Origin: Chryseobacterium sp. OV279
GTDB taxonomy: Bacteria > Bacteroidota > Bacteroidia > Flavobacteriales > Weeksellaceae
Direction of reading: 5' to 3'
Length of the DNA stretch: 64,000 nucleotides
Assembly: GCF_900128945.1 (NCBI RefSeq)
Contig: NZ_FQUD01000005.1
Location: 62,001-126,000, forward strand
The position numbers and the translations under genes were made by a program. Under the pieces are notes generated by a model. The model made no database searches and was not told the DNA's origin. It saw only the letters and a list, made by a program, of their open reading frames with translations. Positions within the stretch are counted from its first letter, which is position 1, and every line of letters starts with the position of its first letter. Below are positions 1 to 8,654 of this stretch, one piece after another.

Positions 1-1
1 T

Positions 2-784
2 CTGTCTTTGGGAGTTGTATCCTTTCTTGCCCATTTTATTACCTCATATTTTAAAATTCCTCCACCCGGAAATTTTTTCTTTATTATGCTTGCGGCCATG
101 GCAAGCACCTATCAGTTTGATCTTGAAATGATTCCTACGCGGGTTGGACTTGTAGCCATGGGAGCGATCTTATCCTGCACGTTGGCATTTCTGTACTCTG
201 TCTTTATCGAAAAAGGTGATATTTTATCGGTACCGAGAAGACGAAAATTTAATAAAAGAAGATACACTAAATTTGTAGAAAGCAGCATTATCGGCTTCTT
301 TATGATGTTAACGCTTATTGTGGGACATCTTCTGAAATTTGAAAATACCTATTGGATCTCCATCGCTGCAGTAGCCATTATTCAGGGCAGGAATTTTGAA
401 CATGTCCGCCAAAGGAATATGCACAGGATCCTGGGAACCTTTATTGGAATAGGTTTTGCATGGCTCATCCTGCTGTTTGATCCTGCAAAAATAGAAATGA
501 TTATCATTATTACGATCCTGCAGTTTATTATTGAATTGCTTATTGTAAGAAACTACGGTTTTGCCGTGATATTTATAACCCCATTAACGATCCTTCTGAC
601 GGAAACGGGCAGCCTTGTTCATCATCATGTAGAAAACCTGATGCATGCGAGACTTCTGGACACCATTATCGGAAGTTTAATCGGGCTGGCGGCTGGTTTT
701 TTTCTTCACCATCAGCAGATTATTAATAACTTAGAGAAAAATATACGGTACTCGTATTTTCAGTTTAAAAAATTAAATAAATAG
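2..784 (+). CDS. FUSC-family inner-membrane transporter, C-terminal part (partial at window edge)
   Basis: The reading frame is open to the left edge, so the true start lies outside the window. The visible ~260 residues hold an N-terminal hydrophobic pair, a basic cytoplasmic linker (PRRRKFNKRR), then about five membrane segments. The stretch with YWISIAAVAIIQGRNFEHVRQRNMHRILGT matches the second half of FUSC / aromatic-acid-exporter (YccS/AaeB-like) proteins, in which a conserved WISI...R..HR.LGT segment recurs. Family members sit in the inner membrane and are thought to export small organic acids; the substrate here is unknown. The next gene starts 2 nt after the stop, so the two are probably co-transcribed. 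The family call is from recognised motifs only. Confidence 0.7.
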   Translation: MSLGVVSFLAHFITSYFKIPPPGNFFFIMLAAMASTYQFDLEMIPTRVGLVAMGAILSCTLAFLYSVFIEKGDILSVPRRRKFNKRRYTKFVESSIIGFFMMLTLIVGHLLKFENTYWISIAAVAIIQGRNFEHVRQRNMHRILGTFIGIGFAWLILLFDPAKIEMIIIITILQFIIELLIVRNYGFAVIFITPLTILLTETGSLVHHHVENLMHARLLDTIIGSLIGLAAGFFLHHQQIINNLEKNIRYSYFQFKKLNK

Positions 785-786
785 CT

Positions 787-1671
787 ATGTTGCGTATTCT
801 TACCCTATCCGCTTTTTTACTGTGGAGCTGTAATCCGAAAGCTCAGGATACCCCTAAAACTGATGAATTGACAGTGGAATTTACCTTGCCTAAAAAACTG
901 AAAGAAGTGTCAGGGATGGTTCTGTCCCAGGATAAAAATACCATTTGGGCTATAGAAGACCAGGGAAATAAAAACATAGTCTACGGTTTGGACAAACAGG
1001 GCAAACTGGTAACGGATGTTCTGGTAGAAAATGCTGAAAACAACGACTGGGAAGATATTACAAAAGACGCTCAGGGAAATATTTACCTTGGCGATTTTGG
1101 AAATAATGAGAACGACAGACAGAATCTGGCTATTTTAAAGCTGGATTTAAAAGATGCGACCCAAAAAGTATCGAAGACCGTTCAGACCACAAAATTTCAT
1201 TATGAAGGACAGACTGAATTTCCTCCAAAGAAATCAAATCTGCTGTATGACTGCGAAGCTTTCGTAGAAATGAACGGAAACTTCTATCTTTTTACCAAGA
1301 ACAGAAGCAAAGGTTTTGACGGAACTTTTCTGGTATTCCAGGTTCCTAATAAAGAAGGGGATTTTGAAGCGAAATTAATAGGGAAATTAAAGCTTGACGG
1401 GAAGTACAGCGATGCGGCTATTACTTCAGCTGCTTTGAACAGTACACAGGATAAAATCATTCTGCTTACCCATAAAAATATCCATGTTCTTTCAGGATTT
1501 ACAGCAGATAATTTCAATACTTCCAAAATTGAAAAAATATCTTTAAATCACAATTCCCAAAAAGAAGCAATTCTTTTCCTTGATGATAAAACTCTTCTGA
1601 TTGCGGATGAAAAGGATAAAGATACCGGTGGAAATGTATATAGATTTGAATTTAACCCTCAAGCCAAATAA
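787..1671 (+). CDS. Predicted lipoprotein with beta-propeller-like (SdiA-regulated-type) fold
   Basis: This 294-residue protein begins with a short hydrophobic signal ending in a plausible lipobox (LWSC, Cys at residue 15). Secretion and lipid anchoring are therefore likely. The body has repeated segments of the type EVSGMVLSQDKNTIWAIEDQ, DWEDITKDAQGNIYLGDFG and NFYLFTKNR, the loop pattern of six-bladed propellers in the SdiA-regulated / esterase-like family. No catalytic residue can be assigned, and the function is unknown. It follows the FUSC gene by 2 nt, suggesting an operon. It converges on the 1700-2419 gene; a hairpin overlaps its stop codon. Confidence 0.6.
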   Translation: MLRILTLSAFLLWSCNPKAQDTPKTDELTVEFTLPKKLKEVSGMVLSQDKNTIWAIEDQGNKNIVYGLDKQGKLVTDVLVENAENNDWEDITKDAQGNIYLGDFGNNENDRQNLAILKLDLKDATQKVSKTVQTTKFHYEGQTEFPPKKSNLLYDCEAFVEMNGNFYLFTKNRSKGFDGTFLVFQVPNKEGDFEAKLIGKLKLDGKYSDAAITSAALNSTQDKIILLTHKNIHVLSGFTADNFNTSKIEKISLNHNSQKEAILFLDDKTLLIADEKDKDTGGNVYRFEFNPQAK

Positions 1672-1687
1672 TGGCAAAAGGGTTAAA
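1651..1687. terminator. Candidate hairpin at convergent gene ends
   Basis: TTTAACCCT (1651-1659) pairs with AGGGTTAAA (1679-1687). An inner GCCA/TGGC stem is separated by a symmetric caa/aaa internal loop. It overlaps the stop codon of the 787-1671 gene and lies just past the stop of the converging gene. There is no long T-run, so termination is only a suggestion. Confidence 0.35.
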
Positions 1688-1699
1688 TCCAAAAATATC

Positions 1700-2419
1700 T
1701 TATGGAGTAAGATAAGAAATGTGAATATTCCCGGCAGATAATCTGAAACTTTGGGTATACACACAACGTACTCTGAAGGTATCATCCTTATTAAAATACG
1801 TAATAGATGACAGGTTGTGATTCACAGCAAGGGTGCGCTCGCCGTGTCCTGTAGAGATGGACGCCAGTGTTTCCGTTGCCGGAGAAACCTTTTGTATAGA
1901 CGATTTTGCCGTTCCTGCGGTGTATCCGTTTCCGTTTAAGCTCAGATCATACGTAATATACGGAACGATGTTGTAAAACCCGGGCTTTACCACTGTAAAT
2001 AATCCTGTCGTAGAGTTATACTTCAGATAAGTATTATCCACTTTATTGCTCACATTATAAACATAGCTTTTGGCATAGCTGTCATGCGTGCTTACAGGGT
2101 TACTTCCCGTTCCCGTATAACTTCCGGTACTTGGATTGGTATCCGTCTTATTCCCGACAAATACTACTTTTAAAAAGTTCTGAGATTCAATAGTGCCCCA
2201 AGTGGGTGCAGATCCGGCTCCGGTTGACATTAAAACTTCACCGCGGTTTCCTGAGTTTCCTCTTGTTTTTGCGTTTCCGCCTACATTAAAGTCTTTGACT
2301 ACCTGAAGGCTTCCGTTGACGTGTAAAGTACTTTGTGGTGTTGGGGTTTCTATACCCACTTGTGCGTGTACGTTTAAGGACATGACAAATAATGCCATGT
2401 ATAATAGCGTTTTTTTCAT
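1700..2419 (-). CDS. Secreted protein with C1q-like C-terminal region
   Basis: A 239-residue protein with a clear Sec signal peptide (MKKTLLYMALFVMSLNVHA, cleavage before QVG). Next comes the segment QVGIETPTPQSTLHVNGSLQ, an opening found in many Bacteroidetes surface proteins related to tail-fibre/collar proteins. The remainder is rich in Gly, Ser, Thr and Tyr and ends with a beta-strand pattern (FNKDDTFRVRCVYTQSFRL) reminiscent of C1q/TNF-like jelly rolls. No Por sorting domain is visible. It is probably exported and may form trimers; its role is unknown. A TATATTTG -7 element lies upstream. Confidence 0.55.
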   Translation of the reverse strand: MKKTLLYMALFVMSLNVHAQVGIETPTPQSTLHVNGSLQVVKDFNVGGNAKTRGNSGNRGEVLMSTGAGSAPTWGTIESQNFLKVVFVGNKTDTNPSTGSYTGTGSNPVSTHDSYAKSYVYNVSNKVDNTYLKYNSTTGLFTVVKPGFYNIVPYITYDLSLNGNGYTAGTAKSSIQKVSPATETLASISTGHGERTLAVNHNLSSITYFNKDDTFRVRCVYTQSFRLSAGNIHISYLTP

Positions 2420-2452
2420 CCAATAGTTTGTTTTTGTTGAAATAATTTAAAA

Positions 2453-2460
2453 CAAATATA
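2453..2460 (-). promoter_or_regulatory. Candidate -7 box for the 1700-2419 gene
   Basis: On the minus strand this reads TATATTTG, an exact match to the Bacteroidetes -7 consensus TAnnTTTG, 34 nt upstream of the start codon. No convincing TTG -33 element is seen at the expected spacing. Confidence 0.4.
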
Positions 2461-2570
2461 GATTCTTTTTAAAACATTGAATTTTTAAAAGATGTACAAA
2501 CATATTGGGCTATGGGTGTAATTGTTTGAAGCCGTGGATGATATGAATTGGCTTTCCTGATCGTATTTGC

Positions 2571-2596
2571 TTTATTTGTAACGATTTACAAATAAA
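2571..2596 (-). terminator. AT-rich hairpin downstream of the metallophosphoesterase gene
   Basis: TTTATTTGTAA (2571-2581) and TTACAAATAAA (2586-2596) form an 11-bp stem with a 4-nt loop. It lies about 110 nt past the stop of the minus-strand gene at 2703-6416. The T-run is poor, so it may be a terminator or a 3'-end stabiliser. The rest of the 2420-2702 gap holds nothing else I can assign. Confidence 0.35.
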
Positions 2597-2702
2597 AATG
2601 GAGGAATTTTAAATTTTAATTAAATTAGAGTTAATATATAAAATACAGCACTCTGAGTTATGAAACGCAGAGTTTGGAGTGAAAAGTGGAAACCAAACCA
2701 GT

Positions 2703-5700
2703 TTAAAAAGTCATCCCCACACCCGCAGAAATTCTGCCTCCATCCGAACCGTGAAAATAATTCAGTCTTGCGGAAAACATATCTACAACGCTCATCCAGA
2801 AACCGGCTCCTACAGACTGATGCCACTTCGTAGAATCTTCATTGTCATTCCATACACGGCCAATATCATAACCGATAAGAACGCCCATATTGGCAGGTAT
2901 AATATTGTTTCTTACCCTTCCGAAATCCCAACGGATCTCAGAGTTGTTAGTAAAATAAGACTTCCCTGAGAATCTGTCATTTCTGAAAGCTCTCATTCCA
3001 TTGTTTCCACCGATGCTTGCGGCCTGATAGAATTCAAAATTGTTATTGCTGATCCACATCGCATTACTGGAGTTGGCAAAAACGAAATTTCCTCTTTTAT
3101 CAAGTCTGTGATCGAGCGTCAGGGTTCCGTTCAGAGTGAAGAAATTCTTTTCCGTATGGGCAAGGTTTGTTCTCCAGTCTGCATTCATTAATAATTCCAA
3201 TCCTAAGGTAGGGAAGGCTGTATTATCTAAATTTTTGAAACTGAATGTATAGTTGGCTCCTGCAAACTGCTGGCTCTTGAAAACCTCAGGTCTTACGTCC
3301 GGAGACTGGTCTACAAAACGGTTTCCTTTCTGCTGAACCTTATTATCCTCAAACGTCAGCTGGAACTGATGCTGAAGGTTCATCCAGCTTTTTTTAGAGA
3401 TAGACGGAGCGAAATTAAACTTGGAAATTCTTGCTCGGTTGTATTCCCTTTCCGTATTTTCTTTGTCGTATTTACTTTCGTTAGACAGTCCGAAGAAGTT
3501 TTCGGAAAATCTAGGTGTCGTATAAGCTGCATCCAGATTGAAATCCCAGCCTGATATGGCCTTTTTGAAGATTCCTTTATAGGCAACGTTAAATCCGCCG
3601 GTTGCCGTATAAAAATTAGCTCTCAGACTATGTTTTTGTGTATAAGGATCGCGGATGAAATTATTCACGGTATAATTAGCCAGAACCCCTATGATCACTC
3701 CGTCATCCGGGTTGTAATCTAAATTCGGATACCCGGCAAAGAAATTGTATTTCGGATGCTTGTAGTTGTACGTGTTGATATCATAATCATCAGAAATATT
3801 TTTCGTCCCGGAACCGTTGTAGGTATTTTTCTGGGATTTAAAATCATAAATTTTCACGCTCTTTCCGTCAGCGATATTGTACACATCGTGATTATAGCCT
3901 CCAACAAGCCTGATGTTCATCTTTGGTCTTCCATCTCCTGAAACATCATAAATATCATCATCTTCAAGGCCGTAAATCCAAAGTTCTTTTGTTTTGGAAT
4001 CATCGTAAGTTTTCTCAAAAACCAATTCAGGATTTTCTTTGTTCTTGTCTAATTTATATTGTTTTACCGTAACGGAATGACCGTTTTTGGTAATAACAAA
4101 CTGATCAGGATTTACCGTTCCTGCCAGAGAAACTTTTTTCTGCAGCACGTCATAATACTGAGCCGCATAATCCTGAAGCTTTGTTTTCCTTACTTTTAAT
4201 TTTCTCTGAATATCTGCAATGGTTTCATCCTTTACTTCTTTCGGAAGATTGGTGAAGGCATCGTCGATATCAGCATCCGTAAGATGTTCCTGGATATATT
4301 TCGCCTGTGCGGTCCATTCTTCCTGAGTGGCTCCTTTTAAGAAAAGAATATCCATTGGATACGGTTCCATATTCATCCACTTCACATTTTTGATTTCTTC
4401 TTTAAAAGTCTTCATGTGGCGGATCGCCGGAACATTCATGATAATTTTGAAAGCAGCACCATCATATTTGCTGAAAGCCTGGTCTCTGTCTTTAGGAATC
4501 GGTTTGTAAATCACTTTATCTCCGTCCTGGTATTCCGCCCATTTCCACTGATCTGAATGTCTGTCCCAGTCGCCGATCAGCATATCAAATAACCTTGCTC
4601 TGATATACGATTCACGGTCTACGGAATATTTATAATTTTTGGTGAAATTTTTCAGAACATCATCTGTAGAAACAATGTCTTTGGCATTATCCAGTGAAGC
4701 CAATGTTTTAGGATCGGAAGAAAAACGCTCTTCGATCATATACATTTCATCCCCGTAATTTTCATTGTATTCTCCTAAAGCATATTGCTTCGGAATATAA
4801 TATAATCTTGGATTGCTGTGGAAAATATTCAGCTTATCCGCCATATTTCCTACTGAAAAAGGCGTAAACGGATGATTGGTCGTATAAAAATCAAGCAGGA
4901 ACTTTTCAGGAAATGTATTGTTCAGTTCATTCCCGAAAGTACTCTTTTTAAAAGCCATATTGTTCAGGAAACGGACAGCACTCTTTTTTACGCCACGCAT
5001 TACAAATTCCTGCCCGTCCGCAGCCTTGAGTCTTAAGCTGTTCGACTGATTTCCGCCACCTTCTCTGAAAGGAGTAAATCCTCCGTTCAATGAAGCCAGA
5101 TCTCCGGTTGGAGCATCCACCGGGATTCCGTAATATTTTCTGTAGTGTTCGCCCCAAAGCCAACGGTAAACGCCTCCTTTTTGGGTAAGTTTTACAGGAT
5201 AAACGCTGGACTTAACTGTTCCCGGAAATGATGTTGGATAATTGTTGACGAATACATCCGGTTTTGAGATCACTGAAATATGGGTAAGCTTTTTCAGATG
5301 GTTGTCTTTTGTAGAGAAATATTCTACATCTGTACTTTGGTCTTTTCTGATATTAAGAACTGCAAAACCGCTGCCTCCGTAAGAAAAATCAGTCTTTTCA
5401 GCGATGGTGGAAGGATCTGTTTTAGAACCGGCACCACTTACGATCTGTCTGATATTTCTTTCTTCGTGATACTGCAAATTATGATCATGTCCGGAAACGA
5501 AAATAATGTTTTCTTTATCCTGAACGATACTTTTCAACCGGTTAGCCAGATCTGCATAATGCTGATTGTTGATATCCTCAAGACTTGCTCCTGAAGAACT
5601 TCTCAAAACGTTGATCACACTCGCAACCACCGGAACCGGAATCTTGCTTTTCAAAGGATAAAGATGCGATTTCGCAGAATTGAATCCTGCATGTGTACCA

Positions 5701-6416
5701 CTGCTGATCACCGGGTGATGAAGGGCCACAATGATTCTTTTATCCTGGTTTTTAGTCACAAGATCTTTAAATTCTGTGAAGAAATCTTCGCGGGTTTTAA
5801 TCGTACAGTTTTTATTGACGCCCGGGTACTGATCCCAGTTGACCAATGCCCATTCGGTGTCTATAACGATAAGTTTAATGTCTTTTGATAAGTTGATATC
5901 ATCGATACCACAGGAATTTTTGGGAAGGAACGCTTTTTTATCATTGAAATAGGCCTTCACCAGATCTTCCTGAGCTTTTAAACCGTCCAGACCACTGTTC
6001 CAGTCATGATTTCCGGGAATAACAAGTGTTTTTCCCTTGAAATTTTTGGTGATGGCAAGCTGGTTTTCCAGTTTCTGTTTGGCCAGTGCATAATCTTTGT
6101 CAGACTCCTTCGGCATTCCGTTGGGATAAATATTATCACCAAGAAAGATCAGCATAGAGTTGCTGTCTGCGGAATCCAGTTTGTTTTTGAGTAAATTTAA
6201 AGTGTTTTGCGCCTGAGTTTCATCTGAGTTTCCGGCATCCCCGATCAGGAAAACCTTAAAATCATTTTCAGATTTTATATCAGAATTTTTAACTTCAAAT
6301 AAGTTTTTACCCTTTTTTACGTTATATGTTGCGCAGGAATAGAGAACTCCAGCAGACAATACTGCTCTAAAGGCAATAGAAGTATTTTTTAAATGAGTTT
6401 TAAAGGATAAATTCAT
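2703..6416 (-). CDS. Metallophosphoesterase fused to an outer-membrane beta-barrel
   Basis: This 1237-residue protein starts with a hydrophobic segment ending in a lipobox-like LYSC (Cys28). Residues ~53-370 are a calcineurin-like phosphoesterase with its metal motifs in order: GDAG (59-62), GDN (93-95), GNHDW (near 136), HHP and GHDHN. A ~500-residue middle region follows. It contains ARLFDMLIGDWDRHSDQW and KPIPKDRDQAFS, which resembles the HxxDxD-type core of kinase-like folds, but I cannot confirm that. The last ~350 residues alternate in the manner of a surface-antigen/BamA-type barrel (SFKNLDNTAFPTLGLELLMN, IGYDIGRVW) and end in GVGMTF with a terminal Phe. It is probably an outer-membrane enzyme. 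It diverges from the HD gene with only 26 nt between starts. Confidence 0.75.
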   Translation of the reverse strand: MNLSFKTHLKNTSIAFRAVLSAGVLYSCATYNVKKGKNLFEVKNSDIKSENDFKVFLIGDAGNSDETQAQNTLNLLKNKLDSADSNSMLIFLGDNIYPNGMPKESDKDYALAKQKLENQLAITKNFKGKTLVIPGNHDWNSGLDGLKAQEDLVKAYFNDKKAFLPKNSCGIDDINLSKDIKLIVIDTEWALVNWDQYPGVNKNCTIKTREDFFTEFKDLVTKNQDKRIIVALHHPVISSGTHAGFNSAKSHLYPLKSKIPVPVVASVINVLRSSSGASLEDINNQHYADLANRLKSIVQDKENIIFVSGHDHNLQYHEERNIRQIVSGAGSKTDPSTIAEKTDFSYGGSGFAVLNIRKDQSTDVEYFSTKDNHLKKLTHISVISKPDVFVNNYPTSFPGTVKSSVYPVKLTQKGGVYRWLWGEHYRKYYGIPVDAPTGDLASLNGGFTPFREGGGNQSNSLRLKAADGQEFVMRGVKKSAVRFLNNMAFKKSTFGNELNNTFPEKFLLDFYTTNHPFTPFSVGNMADKLNIFHSNPRLYYIPKQYALGEYNENYGDEMYMIEERFSSDPKTLASLDNAKDIVSTDDVLKNFTKNYKYSVDRESYIRARLFDMLIGDWDRHSDQWKWAEYQDGDKVIYKPIPKDRDQAFSKYDGAAFKIIMNVPAIRHMKTFKEEIKNVKWMNMEPYPMDILFLKGATQEEWTAQAKYIQEHLTDADIDDAFTNLPKEVKDETIADIQRKLKVRKTKLQDYAAQYYDVLQKKVSLAGTVNPDQFVITKNGHSVTVKQYKLDKNKENPELVFEKTYDDSKTKELWIYGLEDDDIYDVSGDGRPKMNIRLVGGYNHDVYNIADGKSVKIYDFKSQKNTYNGSGTKNISDDYDINTYNYKHPKYNFFAGYPNLDYNPDDGVIIGVLANYTVNNFIRDPYTQKHSLRANFYTATGGFNVAYKGIFKKAISGWDFNLDAAYTTPRFSENFFGLSNESKYDKENTEREYNRARISKFNFAPSISKKSWMNLQHQFQLTFEDNKVQQKGNRFVDQSPDVRPEVFKSQQFAGANYTFSFKNLDNTAFPTLGLELLMNADWRTNLAHTEKNFFTLNGTLTLDHRLDKRGNFVFANSSNAMWISNNNFEFYQAASIGGNNGMRAFRNDRFSGKSYFTNNSEIRWDFGRVRNNIIPANMGVLIGYDIGRVWNDNEDSTKWHQSVGAGFWMSVVDMFSARLNYFHGSDGGRISAGVGMTF

Positions 6417-6442
6417 AAATTTACATTAACAAAAATTCAGGA

Positions 6443-7630
6443 ATGAGCATTTTACACAAAGCTAAAGATTATGTCGAAATCTTATTCAAAGATAAGTTAT
6501 CTTCTGTATACTTTTACCATAATTTTATTCACACGACTTATACCGTCAATAAGGCTGAGGAGATCATGCGAAATACGCCTGTATCCAAAGAAGACCAGGA
6601 AAAGGTTCTGCTGGCACTGTGGTTCCACGATACCGGCTATGTAGACTGTGCCCAGAATCATGAGGAAAAAGGGGTCACCATTCTTGCCGATTTTCTGAAA
6701 CAGGAAAACTATCCTGAAACCTTTATTGAAGATGTTTCTAAGCTGATTCTCGCGACAAAGATCACTTACGAGCCACAGAATTTGTTGGAAAAGATCGTTA
6801 AAGATGCAGACTGCAGCCACTTTGCAAGTCACGATTACAATGATATCTCCGATGCACTGAGAAAAGAATGGGAACTTACCAACGTAAGATGTTTCTCCAA
6901 TGAAGAATGGAATGCCGGAAATCTGGATATGCTGAAAAACAGGCATCATTATTACACGGACTATGCAAAGGAAAACTGGGATCCTCTGAAAAAGAAAAAT
7001 ATCAAAAAGATAGAAAAGAAGCTGGAAAAAGAAGAGGATAAAAAGGAGGACAAAGACAAAAAAGAAATCTCAGACAATAAAAAAGAATCTAAGGAAGCGA
7101 AATCTGACCGTAGTGTAGACACGCTGTTCAGAGTAACTTTGAATAATCATACAAGACTGAGTGATATTGCAGACAGCAAGGCGAATATTCTTCTTTCCGT
7201 TAATGCCATCATTATTTCAGTTTGTCTTTCCGTATTGGTTCCAAAGCTGGATACCCCGAAGAACGCACACCTGATCATTCCAAGTTTTGTACTGTTGCTT
7301 TCAAGTGTTTTAACGATCATATTTGCGATTTTATCGACAAAACCGAATGTGACGAAAACCAATTTTACGGCCCAGGACATTACCGACCGGAAAGTGAATC
7401 TTCTGTTCTTCGGAAACTTTCACCAAATGATATTCAACGATTATCACAATGCAATGAAAGATCTGATCAAGGATAGAGATTACATCTACGATTCTATGGT
7501 GAAAGACCTGTATTTCCTTGGAAAAGTTCTTGACAGAAAATACAAGCTTTTATCAGTTACGTATCAGATATTTATGGCCGGAATTATTATTTCCGTGCTT
7601 TCTTTTGCTTATGCGTTTCTTAGCCTTTAA
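6443..7630 (+). CDS. HD-domain hydrolase fused to a Pycsar-effector-like transmembrane domain
   Basis: The 395-residue protein has two modules. Residues ~1-175 are an HD phosphohydrolase with His26/His30, the HD dyad at 62-63 (WFHDTGY) and KDAD at 120-123. A strongly charged Lys/Glu linker (~180-222) leads to a C-terminal membrane module. There RLSDIADSKANILLSVNAI (238-256) opens a pair of transmembrane helices (~250-268 and ~278-298), followed by a helical region and a last membrane helix (~373-393). The membrane module is the PycTM/DUF5706-type domain known from Pycsar antiphage effectors, where it binds cyclic UMP or CMP signals and damages the membrane. No cyclase is adjacent. The HD part could degrade a nucleotide signal. 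The bestrophin gene follows after 18 nt, so they are likely co-transcribed. Confidence 0.75.
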   Translation: MSILHKAKDYVEILFKDKLSSVYFYHNFIHTTYTVNKAEEIMRNTPVSKEDQEKVLLALWFHDTGYVDCAQNHEEKGVTILADFLKQENYPETFIEDVSKLILATKITYEPQNLLEKIVKDADCSHFASHDYNDISDALRKEWELTNVRCFSNEEWNAGNLDMLKNRHHYYTDYAKENWDPLKKKNIKKIEKKLEKEEDKKEDKDKKEISDNKKESKEAKSDRSVDTLFRVTLNNHTRLSDIADSKANILLSVNAIIISVCLSVLVPKLDTPKNAHLIIPSFVLLLSSVLTIIFAILSTKPNVTKTNFTAQDITDRKVNLLFFGNFHQMIFNDYHNAMKDLIKDRDYIYDSMVKDLYFLGKVLDRKYKLLSVTYQIFMAGIIISVLSFAYAFLSL

Positions 7631-7648
7631 TTAAAAAAATAGATACAG

Positions 7649-8572
7649 ATGATTGTCAGACAGCGTACCAATTGGCTGAAAATGTTGTTTATATGGAGAG
7701 GTTCTGTGTTGAAGAAAATAATTATTCAGCTGAGTATTATTTTGCTGTTTTCACTTTCTGTCTATTATTTGAAAGGAAAAGTTTTTGATTATAAAGTTCA
7801 TCTTAATCCTACTATTTTTACCCTGCTTGGCCTTGCACTGGCCATTTTCATGGGTTTCTGCAATTCTGCAAGCTACGACCGTTTCTGGGAAGGGCGTAAA
7901 CTCTGGGGTTCATTGGTGATAGAAACCAGATCTTTTACCCGACAGATCCTTTCACTGGTGAATGATCCTTCGGCTGATGCAAAAGAAGAAAAAGAAAAGA
8001 TCATCAAATTAATATCAGCGTTCTGCTGGTCTCTGAATTATCAATTGAGAGAAAAATCAGGGACGGAACATCTTACGAGGCTTCTTTCTCCGGAACAGGT
8101 AGAACAATTAAAGGACAAGAAATTTATTCCAAGCATTATTCTCGGATTTATTGCAGACTGGCTGAATGAGCAGCAACGGAAGGGAAACATAGACACCATT
8201 GTCATGACTTCCATGGATCATCAGCTGAATCAGTTTTCCAATATTTCCGGAGGTTGTGAGAGAATTTTCAATACGCCACTGCCTTTTGCTTACAGCGTGT
8301 TGTTACATCGCACGGTTTATCTGTACTGTTTTTGGCTGCCTTTTGGCTTGGTAGATTCATTGGGATGGATGATGCCTTTGATTGTTCTGTTGATCAGTTA
8401 TACCTTTATTGCTTTGGATGCCATTATCCAGGAGATCGGGGAACCATTTGGAGAAGAGGAAAATGATCTTGCGTTAAATAGCATGTGCAGAACCATTGAA
8501 TATTCCATTTTCGAGCAGGCAGGAATACCGCAGGGCGAGCTTAAAAAGCCGGATTCTTATTTTATAGATTGA
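7649..8572 (+). CDS. Bestrophin-like (UPF0187 / YneE) membrane channel protein
   Basis: A 307-residue membrane protein. Family signatures visible are RTNWLKMLFIWRGSVL at the N terminus, a FTLLGLALAIFMGFCNSASYDRFWEGRKLWG segment after the second helix, and a late helix followed by IQEIGEPFGEEENDL. This is the typical bacterial bestrophin/UPF0187 pattern, and the length (~300) is normal. Bacterial homologues form pentameric ion channels in the inner membrane; selectivity varies and cannot be read here. It sits 18 nt downstream of the HD/PycTM-like gene in the same direction, so a membrane-linked functional partnership is possible but unproven. Confidence 0.85.
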   Translation: MIVRQRTNWLKMLFIWRGSVLKKIIIQLSIILLFSLSVYYLKGKVFDYKVHLNPTIFTLLGLALAIFMGFCNSASYDRFWEGRKLWGSLVIETRSFTRQILSLVNDPSADAKEEKEKIIKLISAFCWSLNYQLREKSGTEHLTRLLSPEQVEQLKDKKFIPSIILGFIADWLNEQQRKGNIDTIVMTSMDHQLNQFSNISGGCERIFNTPLPFAYSVLLHRTVYLYCFWLPFGLVDSLGWMMPLIVLLISYTFIALDAIIQEIGEPFGEEENDLALNSMCRTIEYSIFEQAGIPQGELKKPDSYFID

Positions 8573-8654
8573 TGAGGAAAGAAAGGAAGATGGAGGTTTG
8601 AAGAGGGAAGTTCTGGAGGTTGAAAAACAAATTTAAGCCGGTTTTTATTGGTTT

